From: a candidate division SR1 bacterium CG_4_9_14_3_um_filter_40_9
GTDB taxonomy: Bacteria; Patescibacteriota; Gracilibacteria; Absconditabacterales; Absconditicoccaceae
Direction: 5' to 3'
NCBI GenBank assembly: GCA_002791215.1
Contig: PFWQ01000036.1
Coordinates: forward strand, 1 to 18,352
Length of the DNA stretch: 18,352 nt
This document shows, piece after piece, positions 10,027 to 17,893 of this stretch. The notes under the pieces are model-generated. The model did no database searches. It saw only the letters and a program-made list of their open reading frames with translations, and was not told where the DNA came from. Made by a program: the position numbers and the translations under genes. Positions within the stretch are counted from its first letter, which is position 1. Each line of letters begins with the position of its first letter.

Positions 10027-10257
10027 ATGCTCCAAAGAAGCGTAAGGCAAATCAAGAAACAATTAATCTCTAGTATCCCATTCTTGATAACCATCATAGG
10101 TGTAATTATGGTTTGGAGATGAATATGGAATCTTTTGGATCACTATTTTTTTCCGCATAACCGATTGCTTTCAAATATAGGAACTATCATCATGGGTATA
10201 ATTCTCATTGTAATATTATTGCCACACCATAAAAAAGGTATCGAAGATATATTTTAA
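10027..10257 (+). CDS. Small two-pass membrane protein
   Basis: A 76-residue protein, not recognised by family name. It has two hydrophobic segments (SIPFLITIIGVIMVW, residues ~16-30, and NIGTIIMGIILIVILL, ~50-65) separated by a short aromatic loop, GIWNLLDHYFFPHN. The tail is basic, then acidic (HHKKGIEDIF). Small proteins with a WRGxWxLLDxYFFP-like loop seem familiar from Patescibacteria as hypothetical proteins, but I cannot name one. Gly32 is TGA. Residue 46 is CGA, and Trp fits the hydrophobic-interface context (HNWLLSN). It begins 2 bases after the editing gene stop and is likely in the same transcript. Confidence 0.6.
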
Positions 10258-10272
10258 TTCGATTTTCAGGAT

Positions 10273-11058
10273 ATGCGCATTACTTCACGAAACGTCAACG
10301 GGATCCGTGCCATTCTCGGCAAAGGATTTTATGAATGGGTGAAAAAAGATAATCCGGATATCCTTTGTCTGCAGGAAGTAAAGTCATTTGAAACGCAGCT
10401 TCCTCCAGATTTTCGTTATCATATGCAAGATTACAATCGAGTGCGACACGCAGGAGAGAAACCATGATATTCATGAGTGGTCACTTTCTACAAAAAAACA
10501 TTAAAGCTGATTTCTTCCACATCTAGATTTGAAAATATCGAACATTTCAATGAAGACGGTAGAGTAGTGGAGACCAAGTTTGAAGGCTTCACCTTATTCA
10601 ATATCTATTTCCCCAACGGTGGAGAAAGGGCTGACGGCACAGAAATGTTGGAATACAAATTAGAATTCTATCATCACTTTCTTCACTATATAAATAATCT
10701 GAGAAAAAAATGAGAACATATTATCACGTGTGGTGACTTCAATATTTGCCATCGTGAAATTGATATTGCCAGACCAGAAGAAAATAAGAATTCCATCGGA
10801 TTCCTCCCTATCGAAAGAGCTGAAATGGATGAATTAGAAAAAAATGATTACGTCGATGTCTTCCGCCATTTCCATCCTGATGCGAAAGATCATTATACTC
10901 GGCGATCATTCAGAGCTGGATCAAGGCCGAGAAACATAGGTCGGAGATTAGATTATTTCCGAGTATCGTCAGATATTATTTCTAAGATTCAGAAAATCAT
11001 TCATCAGACCTCCATCGAAGGTTCTGACCATTGTCCGATAAGTATAGAATTAAAATAA
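10273..11058 (+). CDS. xthA: Exodeoxyribonuclease III / AP endonuclease
   Basis: A 261-residue EEP-fold nuclease that cuts DNA at abasic sites and trims 3' ends in base-excision repair. Catalytic landmarks are all present: NVNGIRA, LQEVK (Glu35), the FPNGG loop, GDFNICH, RLDYF and GSDHCPI (Asp252-His253). Six in-frame CGA/CGG codons fall on positions where the family has Trp: residue 6 (S-W-NVNG), 58 (W-HAGEKPGYSG), 210-211 (YT-WW-SFRAG) and 224 (NIG-W-RLDYF), plus 56. Human APE1 has NVGWRLDYF in this place. This gene is the clearest evidence in the window that CGA and CGG mean Trp. Read as Arg, the active-site floor would carry six foreign charges. TGA encodes Gly in KPGYSG and before EHIITCG. 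A partial AGGA lies close to the start, with short spacing. Confidence 0.95.
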
Positions 11059-11122
11059 AATGTATGGACTTTTATAGTAAAATCACTATGGTAGTAATGG
11101 TTTTTAAAATTTTTCGCTATAT

Positions 11123-12670
11123 ATGGAAGATATGTATCAGAAATTGCAGCAACTACAGAAGGCAAAAGAATTGCTTAGTTTTTATCATGGATCGACTCAA
11201 CTTCAGAATATCCCTGAATTCGCTTCTTCCGAGCTTTATAACGACCTTGCCAACAGGAAGATCAAACTGCCTTTGGATAAGACAGTGGCAAATACCATCA
11301 AGGAGATCAACGAAACCTTCAATATAGATTCTATCATGCTCCAATTTCGGAAATTCCAGCAAGAGTCTATGACGGAAAATATCTTCCGTTCTGATCAATC
11401 GCCCGAGAATCAGAGGTTGGACTTTATGAAAAGCGGTAATGTACATGATATGCTTCAGATGATTTTTTCTCCGGAATTATATTATTTCACGATAAATGGC
11501 AGGAAGATGTTCAGAAAGAATGATAGAAAACACAATCGATGAGTATACAAAAATGCTATAGATACGACAGTCATCGAACCTCAGCGCGTACCGGAAAGCA
11601 GTTTGCGTACATTAGGTATCCAGCTTGATCCGGACTGTAAAAATCTCAAAGAAATTTTCAAAGCCATGCGCCCTTTGAGCTATACAAAAAACGATGAACA
11701 GAAATATGCGACAGGTATATATAACTATAGGGGAAAATATATAGTGCTTGCAGGTCAGAGGATCATCTATCCTACAAATGAACCGGTCACTCAGGGAGAG
11801 AAGAGAAAGGAAGATGCTCAAGGGCACATGAGCGTGTATCCAGATATATTCTCCATCATCAGAAGAGAGGAATATATCGTAGAATATGCTTGAGAGAAGC
11901 AAAAAGAATACACAGACATCAAATGAGAGTTATTGCGTTCCATCAAAGAGATAGAACGGAACAAGAAAGAATATCCAATCCGTGTGCAACATAATGTGAA
12001 AAAAATCATTGAAGAAATAGATGAGGCGACTTCTGCCCAGATTATGGCGGCGAAACTCCATCAGCTTTACAAGGTAAGCGGCTGACATTCCTTGCATGAT
12101 AAGCAGCATCTGGAAGCGAGTATGAGAAAATTTACACAAAGGATAATGCAATTGATGTGAATTTCGACAAATACTCAGTTGCATCTGCTTGAGCTAAACG
12201 ATACCTATGAAAATCAGAGATTAGATCTGCAATTATTCCATGCACAGATAAGCATGAGCATAGCAGAAACCAGTCTTCAGCAAAAAGAGAATATTTTTTT
12301 GCTGGCATTCCAGAATTATTTTCGTGCGAAAAAAGACAGGCTTCAGGAACCATTCCTGACCTTTGACGCGCAGATCCAAAGAGCATTTGGATCATCATAT
12401 CTAGAGGTAAAGAAAAATCTCAAAGCCAATATGCTGAAATCGGAATCTATCATACCATTGCAGGAAAAATCGCTTGCGGGATATATATTAGAACACGAAT
12501 TGAATCTGGAAGAGAAAACTTTAGAAGATGTAGCATACGAATTGGGAGATATCCAACCAGGATTTGATGTGGATATGAACAAAAAAGAAAGGGATATTTT
12601 CTTCGATCAGCTCAAAGATTTGGAGAAAATAGATCATGAAATCATCAAGCAAGAAATCAAGAATAAGTAA
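11123..12670 (+). CDS. Unrecognised 515-residue soluble protein
   Basis: I do not recognise this protein. An in-frame TAA at 11105 bounds the start region; ATG 11123 ([18 protein letters not shown]) or the Met three codons later are the only good starts. There is no signal peptide or membrane segment. Much of it is predicted by eye to be helical and charged, with coil-like heptads in residues ~1-20, 255-300 ([18 protein letters not shown]) and 320-400. The middle (~185-215) has a short beta-like patch, [18 protein letters not shown]. The C-terminus is acidic, then Lys/Ile-rich. At least five glycines are TGA, and residues 76, 139 and 279 are CGG or CGA. It lies between xthA and the sigma factor, 26 bases before the latter. 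It may be lineage-restricted; no function is assigned. Confidence 0.75.
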
Positions 12671-12696
12671 CACTTAACTTTATTTCAAGTATACAG

Positions 12697-13566
12697 ATGA
12701 GACAACTCAAAATAAGTAAAAGCATCACCAATCGCGAATCTGCATCCTTGGACAAATACCTCCAGGAAGTAGGGAAAGAAGAAAGGATAACTGTCGAGCA
12801 AGAAGTTGAATTGGCAAAAAGAATAAAACAGTGAGATGAAGCGGCCTTTCACAAACTTGCCAGAGCCAATTTGAGATTTGTCATCTCTATAGCCAAACAA
12901 TATCAACATCAATGATTGTCACTTCCAGATCTCATCAATGAAGGTAATCTGTGACTGCTTAAGGCGGCCCAGAAATTTGATGAAGAGAGAGGATTCAAAT
13001 TTATCTCCTATGCCGTTTGGCGGATCAGACAATCTATTTTACAAGCGCTTGCTGAACAAGCGAGAATAGTAAGACTTCCCCTCAATCAAATAGGAAAACT
13101 TGGCAAGTTCAACAAAACATTTGCAAGATTGGAACAAAAATTCGAAAGACAGCCAACCAACGAAGAGCTTGCTGAAAATCTGGAGTTATCTGAAAAACAC
13201 ATAAAAGAGATCACTTCAAATAATACAAGAACGGTTTCTCTGGATAGTCCTCTCGATGCAGAAAATCCTAATCCATGGAATCTTTTGGACGTGGTAGCAA
13301 GTAGAGAGTTTAGTGAACTAGATTCTAGCCTTTATACAGAATCTCTCAGATATGATATATCAAGGGCACTTGATACGCTTACTCCTAGAGAAACGGAAAT
13401 TGTAAAATTATTCTTTTGAATCGATCAAGAACGCGATTGGAATTTGGAAGAAATATGAGACAAAGTTGGTCTTACGAGAGAAAGAGTCAGACAGATCAAA
13501 GAAAAAGCAGTAAGAAGATTAAGAAATACATTGAGATCAAAACATCTCAAACAATATCTCTGATAA
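12697..13566 (+). CDS. rpoD: RNA polymerase sigma factor, sigma-70 (primary type)
   Basis: A 289-residue sigma factor that directs RNA polymerase to -10/-35 promoters such as the one at 16036-16063. Region 1.2/2 runs from [19 protein letters not shown] to [25 protein letters not shown] and ISYAVWW-IRQSI (residues ~17-115). Region 3 is the LPLNQIGKL...QPTNEELAE part. Region 4 ([15 protein letters not shown]...[27 protein letters not shown]) carries the -35 helix-turn-helix. There is no region 1.1. Residues 108-109 are TGG CGG. In primary sigma factors this pair is WW, the aromatic patch that melts the -10 element, so CGG must be Trp. The final codons are TGA TAA: the TGA adds Gly289 and the TAA stops. 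It converges with the M16 gene with only 6 bases between. Confidence 0.94.
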
Positions 13567-13572
13567 TATTTT

Positions 13573-14796
13573 CTACTTTATATAATACATATACAGATTT
13601 TCTTTCTTCAACATTCTTGCGATTTTTTGCACATCTTTTCTCGTAAGTTTTTTGTACTTCACTAATATCTCATCTAGTGTATCAACTCTATCGTAAATTA
13701 GTTTCTGTGTGCCGAGGAAACTAGCCATCTCATCAGAACCTTCGATTCCCATCTGGATCTGGCCTTCGGTGTATCACAATGCATTCTTGAATTCCTCTTC
13801 CGTGAAATCGCCGTTGGCGATTTTTTCTATTTCCTGGGAAATCCTTTCCACGCCAAAATCGAATCTCTCTTTATCCATTCCTGCTCTGATGATGAAGACT
13901 CCATGCTCGTATTCGCTCATATGCATCGCTTTGATATAATAACACAATCCCTCTTTCTCTCTGATATTTTGGAATAATCTGCTCGACATATTTCATCCCA
14001 GGATAGTCGCCAAGACATTCGCAGCATATATGCGCTTATCGTTTCCATCAATCCCTGTAGCAGAAATCACGAGATGGATCTGTTCCGTTTTTTTATCATA
14101 AAAATCAACTTTTTTTGTAGGTAATGCGTGACGGAATTCAGGTTTTTTTATTCTTTTTCTCTTTGGAAGCGTAGAGAAAAGCTTGGTCAATTGTGCTTTC
14201 ATAGTTTTCTTATCGATGAATTTCCCTGCTATCGTGATGATGAGATTATCCTTGCTATACAGGTCTGCTTTATGCTCAAACAGCATCTCTTGTGTGAAAG
14301 CAAGAATGTTTTCCTGAGTTCCTATGGTAGATCTTCCGTAACTCGTATCACCATAAAAATATCTTTGCCGTTTTTCCAGTACAAGCGCCATAGGATTGTC
14401 TTCATACATCTTGAGTTCCTGGATGACGACTCATTTTTCTCTTTCCAATTCATCTTTTGGGAATACAGGATTGATCATCATATCGCCCAATACATCAAGA
14501 GCCTGAGCAAAAAATTCCGGTGCACATTTTACATAGTATCCGGCATGTTCATCTCACGTATAGGCGTTGAATTCTCCGCCGATCTTATCCAAAGCGATGG
14601 CCACAGACATCGGAGTAGGATATTTTTTCCCTCATTTGAAAAAAAGATGTTCGAGGAAGTGGCTGATGCCGTTATTCTTCTTATTTTCGTAAATGCTTCA
14701 TGCCTTGCACATGATTTCTATAGTGACCGAATTTGCATCTTCCATAGGAGCAAAAATACAATCAACTCAAGCAATTTTTTCGAGAGTGTATTTCAT
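13573..14796 (-). CDS. M16-family zinc peptidase (insulinase/processing-protease-like)
   Basis: A 407-residue M16B-type peptidase. The inverted zinc motif HFLEH (His46, Glu49, His50) is followed 76 residues later by Glu127 in KGVVIQE, the spacing expected for the third ligand. The typical GGEFNAYTGDEHAGYY segment and a second M16 domain (LATILGGNMSSRLFQNIREKEGLCYYI, ~260-300) are present. The domain order and length fit the active single-unit peptidases that clear or process peptides. No signal peptide is visible, so it is probably cytoplasmic. Residue 143 is CGG (EKWQRYFYGD). TGA gives Gly in KAGS, FFKGG, AYTG and EKGVV. Its start lies 28 bases after the VanW-like gene stop on the same strand, so the two are probably one operon. 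A long frame on the opposite strand within it is a shadow. Confidence 0.9.
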
Positions 14797-14824
14797 AAAG
14801 TATAAGATGAGAAGGATAAAAATC

Positions 14825-15952
14825 TTATTGTACGGTGTATGCTTTATTGGTATAGCTGGCATAAAAAAGCTGGATGTTTAATATGGAATTGTTTGTGATA
14901 TCATAAGTCTCTCTGACGATAGTAGCTTTCAATGTGTCCGTTTCATATTTACTAATTTTTACTCATTTTGTAGGCTTCGAAGGGACAATAGAGACAAGAT
15001 ATGCAGCATTGTCTTGTTTGAGTATTTTGAAGTAGCTTGTCTGATTGCTATTGTTTTTGATTTCAAATTGTTTGGACATTTCATAGATTGCTGCATCATC
15101 TCCAAAGACATAGTCGCTATAATAGGGGACCAGCCAGATGCTGTGAGGATATCTTTTTACGATTTTTATGTCAGGGATAATCAAAGAGGTTCTAAATAGT
15201 TGTGTCGCAAATCAACAGACTCATCAATAAAATTTTAGATTCTGAGATCAAATCCCTTTACAATATCATCTGCGATAGGCTAGATGAGTATTGAGATTGA
15301 GCGATGCTCAAGGCTTGAGATTTACTCCATCAAAACTATTTAACGCTACCGTATAATTCTGTTTGGTGCATCTTTTGAGCGGAGTAAGATCTTTCTTTGT
15401 CGTATAGAAGGTATAGTTTTTAATGGCATCAAAAGCAAGATAACTCAATGGCATACGAATCATTGTGTTATTTTTTTGGAAAAATGCTAATATGGCTTTA
15501 TCTTGAATTGATTTTGGAATTACGGTTTTCACCTCTTTTTTCTCAAAAAATGGTTGAGTTCCTTCATAAGAAAAGTTTGGACTTACTTCATTATAGGTGA
15601 TACTAAATCATTTGACGGAAAGTCGGATCTCGTTTATGATATCTTGAGGATCTATTGTAGAAAAGTCAGCTCTCAGAAGACATATAGGCGAAAGAAGATA
15701 ATATAGGCCTGCCCCGTCTTTAGCGGGGTCTGATTCTCTTTCTGTGATGCAGGGTTGACCCTGAATCGTCTTAAGCTCTTCGATAAGTTTGGTTCTTGAT
15801 ATGCTCTTCCCAGCCTGTATTGTAGCAGTTACTTGTGTTTTATAATCATCAAAATTGATGATATCATAAGCACTTGCCTGATATCAGAGAAAAAGAACGC
15901 TAAAGCTTATGATGATAAGAAGATGTTTTCGCATGCGAAGAATAATAGGCAT
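14825..15952 (-). CDS. Secreted VanW-like protein
   Basis: A 375-residue exported protein. The start is uncertain: ATG at 15952 or 15934 (369 residues); both leave a hydrophobic signal segment (HLLIIISFSVLFLG) with a likely cleavage after QASA. The central part carries the VanW hallmark GGVCGFATQLFRTSLI (Cys246 counted from 15952) and then KRYPHS, DYVFGDDAAIYE. VanW domains occur in envelope proteins, often with glycan or peptidoglycan links, but their activity is not established. The C-terminal ~100 residues look like a beta-sandwich. Five glycines between 15190 and 15300 are TGA, including two in a row before the Cys, so a standard-code reading splits the gene. The two CGA codons lie in the N-terminal half. 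A GC-rich palindrome is carried in frame near 15712. Divergent from the SLH gene. Confidence 0.8.
15711..15729. repeat. CCCCG...CGGGG palindrome inside the VanW-like gene
   Basis: CCCCGT (15712-15717) pairs with GCGGGG (15723-15728) with one T-G pair and a 5-base loop. It lies in the coding sequence (DPAKDGAG). It resembles the palindromes at 2784 and 16761. Confidence 0.55.
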
Positions 15953-16035
15953 TCTGATAAATAAAACAATCTAGAAATTCCCCATTATACAACAAGCGAT
16001 ACTCAATAATCGTAGCACGATTTTGTAAAAAGCTC

Positions 16036-16063
16036 TTGACAAATTTGAAAAATGGGGTATAAT
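16036..16063 (+). promoter_or_regulatory. Consensus sigma-70 promoter of the SLH gene
   Basis: Perfect TTGACA (16036-16041) and TATAAT (16058-16063) with a 16-base spacer. The start point should lie near 16070, giving a leader of about 24 bases. This rules out the in-frame ATG at 16052, which lies upstream of the -10 box. It is the best promoter in the window and suggests strong expression of a surface protein. Confidence 0.9.
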
Positions 16064-16093
16064 ACGCACGCTTTAAAATCTAAAAAGTGGCTT

Positions 16094-17623
16094 ATGACTC
16101 AATGGTTAAAAACCTTTAAAACCAAAACAATCATTAAGCCAATGCTATGTGCGGTAGTATTGGGGTTTGTGGCCCTGTGTTCGGTTACGAGTGCTCAGAC
16201 ATCTTGGACCAATGGATACTCCACAATTACTACAGAAGAACCAACTGTACAGACAACAAGCGAAAAAAAGGATTTGTCCAAATTTTGATCAAGACTCGCC
16301 AATAGACTTGGAGAGGTTTTTTCCGAAATTGTCGGTCTTGTAACGAACGGATTAAAGCAATGAGGTCTGCAAGAGCTTAATAGCGGACCGACATCTTTTG
16401 GAGATACACAAGTTCAGGAAGTCAATTTGATCACAACTTCCGCTACTCAGCCATCTTTCGTGGATGTAGAGACTATCCCAGAAAGGTATTTTGTGGATAC
16501 GCTAGCAAATCATGGTATCGTCAAGGGTACCGATGATAAATTCTTCCCAGACAACTACACTCGTCTGGGCGATTTTATCAAGATCGTAGTCGATACCTAT
16601 CGTACCAAGGTAGGATATGACATCGATTCCAATGCTGGTTTGACCAACAGAAGCTACTTTATGGGTGGTGTCGTACCAGTTTCCCTAGAAAAAGCAGTTA
16701 ATACTGCTTATGAATTAGGGTTCTTGACAGACATTATTAATCCTGCTACAACAAAGCTTGCCCCGCACGTAGATGCGGGGGCAGATTTCGATGTCTTTTT
16801 GACTACCAACATCATCGACCAAGTGCTCACAAACATTGGTGACAAATTCCCTGGCCTGGTTATCAAACCTGCCTACCAGACAGGCAGGTCTACCATGGGG
16901 CTTTCCGATTTGTACGTCAAAAGAGGAGTGATGACCAAGTATGTTGTACAAGCATTCGATCTCGCACCTTTGGGGAATGATTCAGTCGCTTCCTACAGCA
17001 TACCAAAAAGCTATTTTAGCGATATCGCTGGTAACCCGTATAGGAACGCTATCAAAACGCTAGCCGACCTCGGTATCGTCAATAGCCAATTGCCCAAGTT
17101 CTATCCTGACAACTATCTGCGCAATTATGAGTTCACCGTAATGCTCGTGAATGCGCTTTTAGTTTCCGATAACAAGAAGTTTAATCCTGCTTCATACCAG
17201 GATTCGGCTACTTCATTCGTCGACTTGGACGCCAAAGCGAGCTATATGCCATGGGTTAAGTATGCCGAAGATAAAGATCTGATAAGCTATCTCACTGTCA
17301 CCAGCAAGGGCCAAAATTTCTTCAACCCCAATCAGGCTATGAGTAAAAATGAAATCTACCATATCCTCGAAGACGTGACAGGAATTCAGATGAACTATGA
17401 AACAGCAAATGCTGGTCAACAACACATGACCAGAGGGGAATTTGCTTCCATCCTAGTACAGGTTTACCAGTTAGATAAGCTGGCATTCGATCTCAAGGTT
17501 GCATCTACCGATAATTCAGACACAGAAAATCAGGCTCAAACGACTGAGGAAGACACATGATCAGGTTCGACTAATGATCTCTCCTTACTGCTTCAAATCA
17601 AAGCTTTGTTGGCTAAGTTATAG
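16094..17623 (+). CDS. Secreted SLH-domain (S-layer homology) surface protein
   Basis: A 509-residue exported protein. Residues 1-34 are a signal peptide (basic start, hydrophobic MLCAVVLGFVALCSV, cleavage near VTSA). Three SLH-type modules follow: ~122-170 (FVDVETIPERYFVDTLANHGIVKGTDDKFFPDN-type pattern), ~307-355 (YFSDIAGNPYRNAIKTLADLGIV...FYPDN) and ~374-425 (FVDLDAKASYMPWVKYAEDKDLI...FFNPN), with a partial fourth TRGEFASILV. SLH modules anchor proteins to the wall polymer beneath S-layers. Between modules 1 and 2 there is a ~130-residue stretch that carries two GC-rich palindromes in frame. The tail is rich in Asp, Glu and Thr. Internal TGA codons at Gly positions break the first 100 residues if read as stops. 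No CGA or CGG is used. I chose ATG 16094 because the promoter lies upstream of it. Strong terminator downstream: a monocistronic unit. Confidence 0.9.
16761..16780. repeat. CCCCGCA palindrome in frame in the SLH gene
   Basis: CCCCGCA (16761-16767) and TGCGGGG (16774-16780) form the same 7-bp stem as the hairpin at 2784-2803, with a different 6-base loop. It is read in frame as APHVDAGA. Confidence 0.75.
16868..16888. repeat. CCTGCCT palindrome in frame in the SLH gene
   Basis: CCTGCCT (16868-16874) and AGGCAGG (16882-16888) form a perfect 7-bp stem with a 7-base loop, read in frame as PAYQTGR. Similar CCTGCC...GGCAGG palindromes are common dispersed repeats in Patescibacteria as I recall them. 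Confidence 0.7.
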
Positions 17624-17651
17624 AATTAAAGCGATTATCACAAAACATACG

Positions 17652-17691
17652 AAAAAAACGCTATGGGTATCCATCTGTAGCGTTTTTTTTT
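17652..17691 (+). terminator. Strong intrinsic terminator of the SLH gene
   Basis: An A-run plus CGCTA (to 17663) pairs with TAGCG (17678-17682), followed by a run of T to 17691. An inner TGG-GTAT-CCA helix extends the stem. The A-run on the left also makes it able to work on the opposite strand. Confidence 0.92.
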
Positions 17692-17696
17692 GAAAG

Positions 17697-17733
17697 TCCC
17701 TCTCTTGCAGGAGAGGGATTCAGGGTGAGGAAA
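17697..17733. repeat. REP-like palindrome CCCTCTC...GAGAGGG
   Basis: CCCTCTC (17698-17704) and GAGAGGG (17711-17717) with a 6-base loop, followed by ATTCAGGGTGAGG. This stem with the AGGGTGAGG flank is the form of a widespread dispersed intergenic repeat in many bacteria. It sits just after the terminator. Confidence 0.6.
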
Positions 17734-17749
17734 AAAAGTCGCCTAAAAT

Positions 17750-17777
17750 TTGCTTATTTTTGCATTCTGGATATAAT
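17750..17777 (+). promoter_or_regulatory. Putative promoter of the YxTGx-repeat gene
   Basis: TTGCTT (17750-17755) and a perfect TATAAT (17772-17777) with a 16-base spacer. The start point would be near 17784, leaving a leader of about 110 bases before ATG 17894. That leader holds a 32-codon ORF and phased ATCA repeats. Confidence 0.55.
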
Positions 17778-17792
17778 TGCATATAGATCAAA

Positions 17793-17891
17793 ATGGTTAA
17801 ACGCTTCGCGATAAAAATTGTTAAAAATAACATCCAAGTTTCATCAATTTTTATCAGCTTTCATCAAGTTTTATCAAAGTTATTGTGTTAG
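17793..17891 (+). CDS. Possible 32-residue leader peptide
   Basis: An ATG...TAG frame (begins MVKRFAIKIVKNNIQVSS, ends LSKLLC) lies directly downstream of the predicted promoter and stops 2 bases before the start of the repeat protein. It spans the ATCA direct repeats. It could be a leader peptide coupled to the next gene, or chance in an AT-rich leader. Not recognised. Confidence 0.25.
   Translation: MVKRFAIKIVKNNIQVSSIFISFHQVLSKLLC
17839..17878. repeat. Four TTTYATCA direct repeats at 10-base spacing
   Basis: TTTCATCA, TTTTATCA, TTTCATCA and TTTTATCA start at 17839, 17849, 17859 and 17869, exactly one DNA turn apart. Seen another way they are two copies of a 20-base unit. They end 15 bases before ATG 17894. 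Same-face repeats of this kind suit cooperative binding by a regulator, but they lie downstream of the predicted promoter. Confidence 0.65.
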
Positions 17892-17893
17892 TC

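Noticed and set aside
8863..10260. An ATTC/ATTTC motif a few bases upstream of several starts as a substitute ribosome site
   Set aside because: The distance varies from about 3 to 13 bases and the region is AT-rich, so chance explains it as well.
14128..14805. A 225-residue open frame on the plus strand
   Set aside because: It lies antisense to the M16 peptidase, whose zinc motif and domain order are unmistakable. The long frame is a codon-bias shadow and encodes nothing recognisable.
16052..16093. In-frame ATG at 16052 as start of the SLH gene
   Set aside because: It lies between the -35 and -10 boxes of a perfect promoter, so it would not be in the transcript. ATG 16094 gives a normal signal peptide.
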